Below, piece after piece: positions 23,349-33,000 of a stretch of 39,727 nt of DNA; within the stretch, counting starts at the first letter, position 1, and every line of letters begins with the position of its first letter. This DNA comes from Beijerinckiaceae bacterium (GTDB lineage Bacteria; Pseudomonadota; Alphaproteobacteria; Rhizobiales; Beijerinckiaceae): contig JAUXWZ010000028.1 in NCBI GenBank assembly GCA_030684835.1, forward strand, positions 1 to 39,727, read 5' to 3'. The position numbers and the translations under genes are program-made. The notes under the pieces were generated by a model. That model was not told where the DNA came from and did not search any database. It saw only the letters and a program-made list of their open reading frames with translations.

Positions 23349-24374
23349 TTATTTTCCTCCCGAGGCGAGCGCCTCGCGTATGCGGGCGACCACATCCTTG
23401 GGCGTCGCCATGGCTTCATCAACGAGTTTGGCGACGCGCTCGCCGGTGATCGAGTCGACATCGATCTTCACTTTTTCCGCCTCGGCCAGAAAGGCCGGGT
23501 CTTTCATGGTCGCGTCGAAGGCGCGTCGCATGTAGTCAACGCGCGCCTGTGGCACGCCGGGGGGCACGAAGAAGGGACGCCCGTATTCGAGGCGTCCGAC
23601 CATGAGTCCAAGCGCCTGCCGGTCTGACTCGGTTTTGGTGACGTCGAAGATCGTCGGAACGTCGGGGAGGTCGGCGTGCCGTTCAAAATTGAAATGAACG
23701 ATGGGGATGACCTTTTTTTCATCGACCCAGTTCTGGTTCAACGTTTTGAGGCTCAGCCACGCGTTTGCGCCCATGCCCTGCACTTCGCCTCGCTCCATCG
23801 CAAGATGAATATCCGTCGTGCCCTTGTAGCCGGATATGACCTTGTATTTCAGTCCCAGCAGTTTGGCGGCGACGATGGGATATTCAAATTGGGTCGTGCC
23901 GGGTGTCGTGGCGCCGACCACAATTTCCGTGGTCATCAGATCCGACAACGTTTTTACAGGCGCTGTGTGCCAAACGTATGTGATCTGCGTGTCGCGGTTC
24001 GTGCTGCCAATCCAGTTGAACTTTCGCGGATCGTATTGAACGACGTCAGGCGTAAAGAGCGCGGCTGATGGCATGCCATTGATGGCTGCGCCGATAACGC
24101 TGCCATCTTTTGGCGCTGTGTTGTAAAGCGAGTTCGCCATAATGACGCTGCCCGCGCCAACCTGGTTCTGAACGACGATCGTCGGGTTGCCTTTGAGATG
24201 CGTTGGATAATGGCGCGCAAAAAGGCGCGCGTTCAGGTCGTATCCGGCGCCAGCAGACGAGCCGACAACGACTCGCAATTGACGATCCTTGAAGAAGGCG
24301 GCTTCGTCGGCAAGTGCGCTGGTGATTGGCGCGCTGAATGCCGTCAGGGCGAGCAGACCTTGTGTGAGTTTCAT
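23349..24374 (-). CDS. Bug/TctC-type solute-binding protein (paralogue 2)
   Basis: A 341-residue periplasmic binding protein. The signal peptide MKLTQGLLALTAFSAPITSA ends at ALA-DE. Mature features are GSSAGAGYDLNARLFARHYP, VVQNQVGAGS, TAPKDGS and the shared central signature FNWIGS...VWHTAPVKTLSDL. The ATG at 24374 has GGGAGG seven bases upstream, and the open frame to 24455 beyond it lacks support. It sits between the racemase-like gene and hyuA in one operon, which suggests it captures the compound that these enzymes process or senses it. No membrane subunits accompany it. The ligand cannot be read. Confidence 0.88.
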   Translation of the reverse strand: MKLTQGLLALTAFSAPITSALADEAAFFKDRQLRVVVGSSAGAGYDLNARLFARHYPTHLKGNPTIVVQNQVGAGSVIMANSLYNTAPKDGSVIGAAINGMPSAALFTPDVVQYDPRKFNWIGSTNRDTQITYVWHTAPVKTLSDLMTTEIVVGATTPGTTQFEYPIVAAKLLGLKYKVISGYKGTTDIHLAMERGEVQGMGANAWLSLKTLNQNWVDEKKVIPIVHFNFERHADLPDVPTIFDVTKTESDRQALGLMVGRLEYGRPFFVPPGVPQARVDYMRRAFDATMKDPAFLAEAEKVKIDVDSITGERVAKLVDEAMATPKDVVARIREALASGGK

Positions 24375-24451
24375 GACGTCCTCCCTTCGCCGCGCTCGTT
24401 TCTTTGGCGCGTGCGCGGACACAATAGCAAACTGGTGCGTCGGATAAAGCC

Positions 24452-25156
24452 TCAAATCGAACTGAAGATACGGCCCGGCGGCTTTAGTGCGCCCTGCCAG
24501 CCTAGCAAGCGCAGGGTTTCCCAGATCACAACCTGATTGCTGGTGATGACGGGCCGCTCCAGGCTTTTCTCCATGTCATCGACGAGGCCGATGCATGCGA
24601 TGTTGGCGCAGGAGAGGAACAGCGCGTCGAAATTTTTGTGCGGCAGCGCTGCGACTTCCGCGCTCCAGAATGCGGGCGGAGTCGCGCAATAGGCGTCGCT
24701 GCCGCCACGGTCGCATCCTTTAGCGTAGGCGATGGCGACGCCTGCTTCATCAAAAAAATGCGTCTCTTCTTCAGTCGCCTTTTGGCTGTACGGCGTGATG
24801 AGCGCGATGCTTTTGGCGTCGAGAGTCTCAAGCGCGTTCATGACAGCCGTTGACGTGGTTGCAACCTTTGGCGCGCCACTGCGGCGCAGCGCGTCCAACA
24901 GGGAGGCTTCGCCTTCGCTGCCCTCCGCCATTGAGTTCGCCGTGCAGTGAAATGCGATCACATCGCATTTTGCATCGAGGAGTTCGCCGCAGGCGCGCTC
25001 CACGTCGGGCAGCAGGTCATGCAGCGGTTTTTTGTTCGGCCCGGTCATGCGCAGGCGATTAACGTGCGGCACGACGCCCTCGGGAAAGTACCGGAGCATT
25101 TCCTGTTCGACCATGCGGTTTGATGACGGAATGATGAGGCCGACTCGCTGCGGCAT
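24452..25156 (-). CDS. Asp/Glu racemase-superfamily protein (maleate isomerase-like)
   Basis: A 234-residue enzyme of the superfamily holding maleate cis-trans isomerase, arylmalonate decarboxylase and hydantoin racemase. Both catalytic cysteines are in place: C71 in AFHCTANSMAEG and C183 in LSCANIACIG, matching the two-cysteine pattern (about 76 and 194) of maleate isomerase. The N-terminal RVGLIIPSSNRMVEQEM is typical of the maleate isomerase/AMDase branch. The strong GGGAGG before the ATG at 25156 supports this start. It is first in the operon with the Bug, HyuA, HyuB and SDR genes. A racemase or isomerase ahead of HyuAB would fit a hydantoin- or lactam-like pathway, but this is inference. 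Confidence 0.85.
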   Translation of the reverse strand: MPQRVGLIIPSSNRMVEQEMLRYFPEGVVPHVNRLRMTGPNKKPLHDLLPDVERACGELLDAKCDVIAFHCTANSMAEGSEGEASLLDALRRSGAPKVATTSTAVMNALETLDAKSIALITPYSQKATEEETHFFDEAGVAIAYAKGCDRGGSDAYCATPPAFWSAEVAALPHKNFDALFLSCANIACIGLVDDMEKSLERPVITSNQVVIWETLRLLGWQGALKPPGRIFSSI

Positions 25157-25312
25157 TTGGCGCCTCCCGGATGTTCGTATTTGACGCCATGCTAGAGTGC
25201 GATGAAGCGTCGCGCAACGCTGGTCCTCGCGTTGACGCCTCCGGGGGGCTCAACTATGGTCGCCAACAACAAATAGCGCTGCAGAAAGTCAGCGGTTTCC
25301 GGGAGGACCGTC

Positions 25313-26365
25313 ATGTACAGCACGACCAGGTTGGCTATTCTGAGCGCCGTTGCAGTGACCGGTTCATCGCTTGCGGGCGGCGCGGCCGCGGATCAAATCG
25401 CTGATTTTTACAAGGGCAAGACGATCACGCACATCGTCGGCGCGGGGGCAGGCGGCGCCTACGATCTTGTGTCGCGTATCGTGGTTGCTCATATGGGCAA
25501 ACATCTACCAGGCGCGCCCAATTTCGTGGTTTCCAACATGGCCGGTGCGTCCAGCCTGACGATGATGAACTATCTCACCAATCCGGCCCGCAAGGACGGG
25601 ACGATGATGGGAATGACCAACCCCAACATCGCTCTGGAGCTTCCCTTGAAGATGCTGTCCAAGGGCGGCGGCAAGACGCTGTTTGACGTAAGCAAGCTGC
25701 AGTGGATTGGTTCGCCAATGCAGCAGCCGCACGTCCTTTGGGTGTGGCACACGGCGCCTGCTAAAACATTCGAAGATCTCAAGACGAACAAGGTGATTCT
25801 CGGATCAACGGCCGTAGGCGGCGATAATTACACTCTGCCGCTGATCCTTAATCGGCTCATGGGGGCGAAGATCGAAATTGTGTCCGGCTACAAGGGCCAG
25901 CCGGAAATCTTCGCTGCGACAGAGCAGGGAGAAGTGCAGGGAAATTCCGCTATCCTGCCAAATCTGACGTCCGCCAAACCAGATTGGTTCAGAGATGGCA
26001 AAGTGCGTGTGCTCGTTCAATTTGGCACCGATCGCATGCGGCAATTGCCGGAGGTGCCGACCGCGATTGAATTAGCGAGTACGCCCAGCGACAAGGCGAT
26101 GCTACGCTTCTACGCTCGCAAGTTCAGCATGGCGTATCCCTTCGTCATGGCGGCCGAGGTTCCGCTCGATCGCGTTACAGCCATCCGCGCGGCTTTTGAC
26201 GCCACAATGAAGGACGCGGCGTTCCTGAAAGACGCAGCCAGACTGGGGCTGGATATCGATCCATTCAACGGTGCGGAAATGGAAGCGCTGATCAAGGAGC
26301 TGGATTCTGCGCCAAAGGAAATTGTCGACCGGGTGGCCGAGTTCATCGAAATTCCGAAGAAGTAG
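25313..26365 (+). CDS. Bug/TctC-type solute-binding protein (paralogue 3)
   Basis: A 350-residue periplasmic binding protein with signal peptide (MYSTTRLAILSAVAVTGSSL, cleavage likely at AAA-DQ). Features are DFYKGKTITHIVGAGAGGAY, VVSNMAGASSLTMMNYL, PARKDGT and the shared signature LQWIGS...VWHTAPAKTFEDL. GGGAGGACC precedes the ATG. It is divergent from the racemase-like gene (156 bp between starts), so the two units may share control, and it is followed 19 bp later by a luciferase-like monooxygenase. The ligand is unknown. Compared with canonical Bug proteins it has the longer DFYKGK N-terminal form seen in all four copies here. Confidence 0.88.
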   Translation: MYSTTRLAILSAVAVTGSSLAGGAAADQIADFYKGKTITHIVGAGAGGAYDLVSRIVVAHMGKHLPGAPNFVVSNMAGASSLTMMNYLTNPARKDGTMMGMTNPNIALELPLKMLSKGGGKTLFDVSKLQWIGSPMQQPHVLWVWHTAPAKTFEDLKTNKVILGSTAVGGDNYTLPLILNRLMGAKIEIVSGYKGQPEIFAATEQGEVQGNSAILPNLTSAKPDWFRDGKVRVLVQFGTDRMRQLPEVPTAIELASTPSDKAMLRFYARKFSMAYPFVMAAEVPLDRVTAIRAAFDATMKDAAFLKDAARLGLDIDPFNGAEMEALIKELDSAPKEIVDRVAEFIEIPKK

Positions 26366-26384
26366 CTGCAGCAGAGAAGCGAAT

Positions 26385-27521
26385 ATGAATGACGTTGTCA
26401 GCGCCGACCGTGTCGGTATGTATAATACCAGTGCTCTGAAGATCGGTCTTTTCGGCGCTAATTGCTCGTCCGGACGATGTGTGACGCTTGCGGAAGAACG
26501 CTGGACGGGCTCGTGGGAAGACGGGCTCGAACTGGCGCGGATGGCGGACGACGTCGGCATTGATTTTATGTTGCCGATCGGTCGCTGGAAGGGATATGGC
26601 GGTGACACGGACTATCAGGGTTCGACGCTTGAAACCGTAACCTGGGCGTGCGGACTGCTGGCCTCTACGAAGCGCATCACCGTGTTTGGCACCGTGCATG
26701 CGCCTTTGTTCAATCCACTTATAGCTGCGAAGGAATTCGTCACGGCGGATCACATCGGTCGTGGCCGTTTCGGCCTCAACATTGTGTGTGGCTGGAACGA
26801 GGGTGAGTTCGACATGTTTGGCGTGCAGCAGCGCGATCATGATCGCCGCTATGAGTACGCGCACGAATGGATCGATGTTGTGAAACGCGTGTGGGGTCCA
26901 GAAGAAAACTGGGATTACAACGGCGAGTATTTTAAGCTGAAGGGCGTGCGCATGAAGCCCAAGCCCTATGGGGGTAGCCGGCCGCTCATCATGAACGCGG
27001 GCGCGTCCGCAAACGGGCAGGCATTCGCGCTTAAGAATTGCGACGCCTTCTTCACCTCAGCCTCACGCGTCAACAGCGAGGAGACTGCACAAAAGGTGCG
27101 CGACCTCAAAGAACAGGCGCGTGGTTATGGGCGCGACATTGGCATTTACACCATCGGCGTCGTTACTTGCCGACCGACGACGAAAGAGGCGCAGGATTAT
27201 CACCGCTACGCGTCAGTTGAGCGCGCGGACTGGAACGCGGTGCGCGATATTCTCGCGCTCAAGAAAATCTCGCCCGAAACTGTGGGACAGGAGAAATACG
27301 ACGCGCAGCGTAGCGCCTACGCCAATGGAATGGGCGGGCTGCCCATCGTCGGAGATCCCGACGTCGTCGCGAACACCCTTGCAGAGCTTTGCCGCGCCGG
27401 GCTGAGCGGCATCGGCATTTCATTCGTGAATTATCAGCTCGAATTGCCTTATTTCGCGGCTGAGGTTTTGCCGCGGCTTGAGCGGATGGGCGTGCGTGCG
27501 CGACCGGCGTCGGGCGCCTAG
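26385..27521 (+). CDS. LLM-class flavin-dependent monooxygenase (RutA/SsuD-like)
   Basis: A 378-residue luciferase-like monooxygenase from the ATG at 26385; earlier codons of the open frame lie inside the Bug gene. Motifs are LKIGLFGANCSSGR, FMLPIGRWKGYGG (about residues 62-74), GRGRFGLNIVCGWNEGEFDM (about 125-144), RYEYAHEWIDVVKRVWGP and PLIMNAGASANGQAFA (about 202-217). The GRFGLN.V.GWN..E block and the IGRWKGYGG segment are closest to the pyrimidine oxygenase RutA and related enzymes that cleave N-heterocycles. FMNH2 must come from elsewhere. It is 19 bp after a Bug gene, and its stop is shared in an overlap with the convergent PHA depolymerase stop. Confidence 0.88.
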   Translation: MNDVVSADRVGMYNTSALKIGLFGANCSSGRCVTLAEERWTGSWEDGLELARMADDVGIDFMLPIGRWKGYGGDTDYQGSTLETVTWACGLLASTKRITVFGTVHAPLFNPLIAAKEFVTADHIGRGRFGLNIVCGWNEGEFDMFGVQQRDHDRRYEYAHEWIDVVKRVWGPEENWDYNGEYFKLKGVRMKPKPYGGSRPLIMNAGASANGQAFALKNCDAFFTSASRVNSEETAQKVRDLKEQARGYGRDIGIYTIGVVTCRPTTKEAQDYHRYASVERADWNAVRDILALKKISPETVGQEKYDAQRSAYANGMGGLPIVGDPDVVANTLAELCRAGLSGIGISFVNYQLELPYFAAEVLPRLERMGVRARPASGA

Positions 27522-28735
27522 TGGCTTGATTGGATGTGATCGCGCACGACGGGGTAAATCTGTTTGTCCCAGCGCTTGCCGTTGAACACGCCGTAGTGCC
27601 CCACGCCCGGCTGCAGGTGATGTGACTTCATGTACGGGCGCAGGCCGGTGCAAAGGTCATGAGCGGCCATCGTCTGTCCCATGGCGCAAATGTCGTCGCG
27701 CTCGCCTTCGATCGTTAGCAGGAACGTCTTGCGGATTGCGGCGGGCTCGACGACTTGGCCCTTGTAAGTGAGCGTCCCGGTCGGCAGCGCATACTTTTGA
27801 AAGATCGTCTCGATCGTCTCCAGATAGAAGCTCGCATCCAAATCCATCACTGCAAAATATTCTTCGTAAAAGAGCCGGATTTGTTCGGCTTTCGCCGCAT
27901 CGCCTTCCACGCGGCAGCGATACATTTCCGCGAACGATTTCGCATGCCGCTCGGCGTTCATGCTCATGAAGGCGGTAAGTTGGACGAAGCCCGGATAGAC
28001 GCGGCGGCCAGATCCTGCAAGGCCGCCGGGAACCGTGCTGATCAGGTTTTTCTCGAACCATTCGATCGGCTTTGACATGGCCAGTTCATTCACGGCCGTC
28101 GGTGAGATACGCGTATCTATGGGGCCGGCCATAAGGGTAAGGCTGGCGGGTTGAAGCGGGTCGCTTGCTTTGGCCATGACAGCGGTGGCGGCGAGAGCGC
28201 CCACGACGGGTTGGCACACGGCGACAACATGCGTGCGCGGGCCAACTTGCCGGATGAAATCGATAATGTGCTCTGTGTATCGGTCAAGCGTCATGACGCC
28301 TTCGGTCAAGGGGACGTCACGGGCGTTGCGCCAGTCGGTTACGTAGACATCGAAATCCTGCAAAAGCGTGGTGATTGTCGCTCTCAGCAGGGTTGCAAAG
28401 TGTCCCGACATGGGCGAGACGAGCAGAATACGAATTCGCTCGTCGCCGTCGGTTCGCGAAAACTTCACGAGATCGCAAAAAGGCGTACCGCCCAACACCG
28501 TTTCGCGGATGTCGATGATCTCGCCGTCGCGCCCGCGAATGTGATTGATGTTGAAGTCGGGCCTGGTGTGGCTGAATCCTGAGATCTCCCCAAGTTCAAA
28601 CATGGCCCCAAAACGGCGCCAGGTGGCCCAGGGGGCGTCTGCGCCCCAGATCCGGAAATATCGTTCGAACCCGGACGCCATTTTGCGAAACTGGGAACCG
28701 AACCTGTCGTAGGTGAAATAGGCGTCGTAAAGCAT
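27518..28735 (-). CDS. phaZ: Intracellular polyhydroxyalkanoate depolymerase
   Basis: A 405-residue enzyme that hydrolyses stored native PHB granules. The start at 28735 gives the family-like MLYDAYFTYDRFG. The nucleophile is C174 in VVAVCQPVVGALAA, as in Ralstonia PhaZa1 where Cys replaces the usual lipase-box serine. Other features are LLVSPMSGHFATLLRATI (oxyanion side), the FDVYVTDWRNARDVP segment, and the late His in LQPGVGHYGVFNGKRW. The protein is cytosolic with no signal peptide. The longer frame to 28879 crosses into the divergent promoter region. It is a single gene facing the luciferase-like gene, with stop codons interlocked in CTAG. Confidence 0.9.
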   Translation of the reverse strand: MLYDAYFTYDRFGSQFRKMASGFERYFRIWGADAPWATWRRFGAMFELGEISGFSHTRPDFNINHIRGRDGEIIDIRETVLGGTPFCDLVKFSRTDGDERIRILLVSPMSGHFATLLRATITTLLQDFDVYVTDWRNARDVPLTEGVMTLDRYTEHIIDFIRQVGPRTHVVAVCQPVVGALAATAVMAKASDPLQPASLTLMAGPIDTRISPTAVNELAMSKPIEWFEKNLISTVPGGLAGSGRRVYPGFVQLTAFMSMNAERHAKSFAEMYRCRVEGDAAKAEQIRLFYEEYFAVMDLDASFYLETIETIFQKYALPTGTLTYKGQVVEPAAIRKTFLLTIEGERDDICAMGQTMAAHDLCTGLRPYMKSHHLQPGVGHYGVFNGKRWDKQIYPVVRDHIQSSH

Positions 28736-28805
28736 GGCCGATGGGCCTTTCCGGTCCGGATTCTTATCAGTCAAGCAATCGGTATGCCATCGAGCGCGTT
28801 GGAAT

Positions 28806-28821
28806 TGGTACGCCGATTGCT
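28806..28821 (+). promoter_or_regulatory. Sigma-54-like -24/-12 promoter element
   Basis: The sequence TGGTACG, four bases, TTGCT matches the sigma-54 consensus (TGGCACG-N4-TTGCW) with one mismatch. The invariant GG (28807-28808) and GC (28819-28820) are ten bases apart, as required. Transcription would begin near 28832, just before a GAGG ribosome site (28837-28840) and the GST ATG at 28848. Chance matches of this quality are expected about once in a window this size, so position and orientation are the main support. Confidence 0.4.
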
Positions 28822-28847
28822 TGAGCATAGTGAAATGAGGCCCGGTC

Positions 28848-29501
28848 ATGCCAAACATCACATTGACGATCAGCAGCAAGACCTATTCGTCCTGGTCCCT
28901 CCGTGGCTGGTTGATGACAAAGATGTCGGGGCTTCCGTTTGAAGAGATTGTCACGGCGCCCGGAGATGTGTCGGCCCGCGCCGAAATCCTGCTCCTGTCT
29001 CCGTCCATACTCGTTCCGTGCCTGACATATGACGGGTTCCGCATCTGGGACACGTTGGCGATTGGCGAGTTTCTCAACGAAATTGCCCCTTCTGCGGGCC
29101 TTTTGCCTGCAGAACTTCTGCCGCGTGCCCATTGCAGAGCCATTTGCGCCGAAATGCATTCAGGCTTCGGGTCGCTTCGCGCCGCGCTGCCGATGAATTT
29201 GAAGGCGAACATTCCCGGCTTCAAAGTCTGGTCGAAGGCGCAGGCCGACATTGATCGCATCACCGAAATCTGGCGCGAGTGCCTTGGCCGCTATGGGGGG
29301 CCATATCTGTTTGGTCAGCCGAGCCTCGCAGATGCGATGTACGCACCGGTCGCCACGCGGTTGAAAACCTACGGCGTCAGAGTTGATCCCGTCAGTCAGG
29401 CTTACTGTGACCTCATCCTGTCGTGGGCGCCGATGCAGGAATGGCGCGAGGGCGCCATGTTGGAAAACGAAGAGATCGAGGAGCTCGAGGTCGAGTTCTG
29501 A
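28848..29501 (+). CDS. Glutathione S-transferase family protein
   Basis: A 217-residue GST with an N-terminal thioredoxin-like domain (MPNITLTISSKTYSSWSLRG, about residues 1-80) and an all-helical C-terminal domain. The Ser in YSSWSLRGW is in the place of the activating residue, and SPSILVPCLTYDG (cis-Pro) and IWDTLAIGEFLNE (Asp/Thr glutathione contact) are visible. The acidic tail ENEEIEELEVEF is unusual but small. Substrate is unknown; such GSTs serve detoxification or isomerase steps. The cupin gene follows after 18 bp, so they are probably an operon, perhaps under the sigma-54-like element upstream. Confidence 0.88.
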   Translation: MPNITLTISSKTYSSWSLRGWLMTKMSGLPFEEIVTAPGDVSARAEILLLSPSILVPCLTYDGFRIWDTLAIGEFLNEIAPSAGLLPAELLPRAHCRAICAEMHSGFGSLRAALPMNLKANIPGFKVWSKAQADIDRITEIWRECLGRYGGPYLFGQPSLADAMYAPVATRLKTYGVRVDPVSQAYCDLILSWAPMQEWREGAMLENEEIEELEVEF

Positions 29502-29519
29502 GATAACCGAGGGCTCAAT

Positions 29520-29945
29520 ATGCTGGAAAGATCAGCCACCGAGTTTTCGCACGTCAAGCCTGCCGATTCCCAATGGAAAGGCGGCGGGCTTAGAGACTTC
29601 TTTCTGTACCGCGATCTTGGCGTGGCGGCCGCCACACACGGAAAGGTTATCGCTCATCTGGTCAAGGCGAACGAGCCGCCGGAGGAGGGCACCGGCTGGC
29701 ATTATCATGTGGCCAACTTCCAGATTGTCATCATGATGAAGGGCTGGGCCCGCTTCATGTACGAGGACAAGGAATACCTCGTTGAAGCGGGGGACTGCGT
29801 TCACCAGAAGCCCGGCATCGTTCACTATCTTTTCGATTATTCCCCAGACATGGAATATCTTGAGATAGTTTCACCTGCGGATTTCGGGACGGTTCCCGCC
29901 GAAGGGCCATGCCCGATCCCAAAGCCGTCGGTCTGGCCCAAATAG
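29520..29945 (+). CDS. Cupin-domain protein
   Basis: A 141-residue single-domain cupin. Motif 1 is GTGWHYHVANFQIVIMMKGWA (about residues 57-77), with two His before the conserved Gly; motif 2 is GDCVHQKPGIVHYLFDYSPD (about 91-109), with the metal-binding His pair (VH, VH). The domain would bind a divalent metal and a small molecule. It may be an isomerase, dioxygenase or sugar-binding protein; nothing decides between them. It is 18 bp downstream of the GST gene and precedes the transglutaminase-DUF2126 gene by 96 bp. Confidence 0.85.
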   Translation: MLERSATEFSHVKPADSQWKGGGLRDFFLYRDLGVAAATHGKVIAHLVKANEPPEEGTGWHYHVANFQIVIMMKGWARFMYEDKEYLVEAGDCVHQKPGIVHYLFDYSPDMEYLEIVSPADFGTVPAEGPCPIPKPSVWPK

Positions 29946-30041
29946 TGGGCGTAATCCGATAGTTACATCGACGACTGCTTTGCTTGCGCCTGCCTCCATG
30001 GTATCGAGGCGGGCGTTGCTAACTGCAAAAAGGCTGACCGC

Positions 30042-33000
30042 GTGTCCATACTTGTCGCACTGCATCACGTCACGCATTATAAGTACGACAGGTTGGTCAA
30101 CATCGGGCCGCAGGTCATCCGGTTGCGACCGGCGCCGCATTGCCGGACGCGCATCCCCAGCTATTCACTCAAGATCACGCCTGCCGAACATTTCATCAAC
30201 TGGCAGCAGGATCCGCACGGAAATTGGCTCGCGCGTCTTGTGTTTCCAGAGAAGGCCACGGAATTCAAAATAGAAGTGGATGTGACGGCTGATTTGGCCG
30301 TCATCAACCCCTTCGACTTCTTTATCGAACCCTATGCTGAAAGCTATCCCTTCAGCTACGCAGATGAGCTTAAGGTTGAGCTGGCTGCGTTTATCGAGGC
30401 GGACACGGAAGGGCTTTTGCTCGACGCGTTTGTCGCCAGCATCCCGCTCGACACACGCAAGACGATTGATTTTCTTGTTGAATTGAACGCGCAATTGCAG
30501 CGCGACATTCGCTACGTCGTGCGAATGGAGACTGGCGTGCAGGCGCCGGACGAAACACTATTGCTGCGCTCCGGCTCTTGCCGCGACTCTGCGTGGCTGC
30601 TTGTGCAGATCCTCCGTCGCCTGGGGCTCGCAGCGCGCTTTGTGTCGGGGTATCTGATCCAGCTGAAAGCGGACGTGGATCCCCTTGAAGGGCCGAAGGG
30701 AACTGACAAGGACTTCACAGATCTCCACGCATGGACGGAGGTCTACATTCCCGGAGCTGGCTGGATAGGTCTTGATCCAACCTCGGGCCTCATGTGCGGC
30801 GAAGGTCACTTGCCATTGTGCGCGACGCCTCATTTTCGCGGCGCTGCGCCAGTAAGCGGCGCTGTTGATCCGGCCAATGTCGAGTTTGGTTTCGAGATGA
30901 ACGTGGCGCGCATTCGTGAAGCGCCGCGCGTCACCAAGCCATTTTCCGACGAAGCGTGGGAGAAACTCGACGCGCTTGGCCTGCAGGTCGATGCGGATCT
31001 CGATGCGAGCGATGTGCGCCTGACGATGGGCGGCGAGCCAACGTTTATCTCGATTGACGACTTCGAGGCTCCGGAGTGGAATACAGCGGCTGTTGGGCCA
31101 GCAAAGAAAGCCCTGGCGGACAAGCTTATTCGCCGCCTGCTTCATCGCTTCGCGCCGGGCGGCTTTCTGCACTATGGGCAGGGCAAGTGGTACCCGGGTG
31201 AAAGCCTGCCACGCTGGGCGTTGGCGCTGTACTGGCGCAAGGACGGAAAGCCGATCTGGCAGGATTCCGATCTTGTCGCCCGGGTCGGCGAGACAACGAC
31301 GCCAAGCGTAAGTGAGGCTGAGAAGCTGACGCGCGCTGTGGCTGAGAAGCTCGGGCTTGCCGCCGATTGCGTCATTCCGGCCTACGAGGACACTGCGCAC
31401 TGGCTGCTAAAGGAAGCCAACCTTCCAGCTGATGTCGATCCGTCCAATCCGCGTATCGACGACCCGGAGGAGCGCGCGCGGATGGTGCGCACGTTTGAAC
31501 GGGGGCTTTCCAGCCCAACCGGTTTTGTGCTTCCGATTCAGCGCTGGAACGCCTTGCCGGGGCGTAGCTGGCTGAGTGAGCGCTGGCCGCTGCGCCGGGG
31601 CAAACTCTTTTTGGCGCCCGGAGATTCACCAGTTGGGCTTCGGCTGCCGATGAATTCGCTGCCGTGGATTCCGCAGTCGGTCTATCCGGTCATTCACCCG
31701 CAGGACCCGCTTGAAGAGCGCGGCGAGCTTCTCGACCCGTCGCATTTTCAGGCCATTGTGCAGGTTGAAGCGGCTCGTCCGTCAGAGAGCGTGATGGGCC
31801 AGTCGCTCGAAGAAGAGAGCGTGCGCACGGCCATGACCGTGGAGGCGCGTGATGGCGCCCTGTGCGTCTTCATGCCGCCCGTTTCAAAGCTTGAGGACTA
31901 TCTGGAATTGCTGAGCGCTGTGGAGGCGACAGCGCGCGAACACGGGTTGCCGATTCATGTCGAAGGCTATCCGCCGCCGCAAGATCCGCGCATCAATGTC
32001 ATCAAGGTCACGCCCGATCCTGGCGTGATTGAGGTCAACATTCATCCTGCAGCCTCGTGGCCCGAAGCGGTCGCCAACACGACCGCAATTTACGAAGAGG
32101 CGCGGGAGTGCCGTTTGGGCGCCGACAAGTTTATGACGGACGGGCGGCACACCGGTACGGGCGGTGGCAATCACGTGGTGCTCGGCGGAGCGGACCCGCA
32201 GAATTCACCGTTTCTGCGTCGGCCAGACCTGTTGAAGAGCCTTGTGCTGTATTGGCAGCGGCATCCGTCGTTGTCTTATCTGTTCTCGGGCTTGTTTATC
32301 GGGCCCACAAGCCAGGCGCCGCGCGTTGATGAGGCGCGCCACGAAGCGCTTTATGAAATGGAAATTGCGCTCGCCAACACGCCGGGACCGAACGACAGCG
32401 GATATCCGCTTTGGCTCGTCGACCGGCTGTATCGCAACCTCTTGGTTGATGTGAGCGGCAATACGCATCGCGCAGAAATTTGCATCGATAAACTTTACTC
32501 GCCCGATGGTCCGACCGGGCGTCTCGGACTTGTCGAATTCCGCTCTTTCGAAATGCCGCCTGATGCGCGCATGAGCCTTGCCCAGCAATTGCTTCTGCGC
32601 GCGATCATCGCGTGGATGTGGCGCGAACCGCAGGAAGGTAATCCCGTTCGTTGGGGCACGACGCTGCATGACCGCTTCATGCTGCCGCATTTTGTGTGGG
32701 AGGATTTTCTCGATGTCCTCGCAGACCTGCGTCGCGCCGGTTATCCCTTTGAATCGGAGTGGTTCGAGGCGCATCGCGAGTTCCGCTTCCCGCTTTGCGG
32801 CCGCGTTGAGCACGGCGGCGTGGAGCTTGAAATTCGTCAGGCGTTAGAGCCGTGGCATGTGATGGGCGAAGAAGGCGCCGTCGGGGGCACTGCGCGCTAT
32901 GTGGATTCCTCGGTCGAACGTCTTCAGGTTCGCGCTCACGGGTTCGTGCAGGGGCGCCATATCGTGACGTGCAACGGGCGTCGCATGCCCATGACGAGCG

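Noticed and set aside
24452-25156. Calling the racemase-like gene a hydantoin racemase outright
   Set aside because: The N-terminus and cysteine spacing look closer to maleate isomerase/arylmalonate decarboxylase; neighbouring HyuAB alone does not prove hydantoin chemistry.
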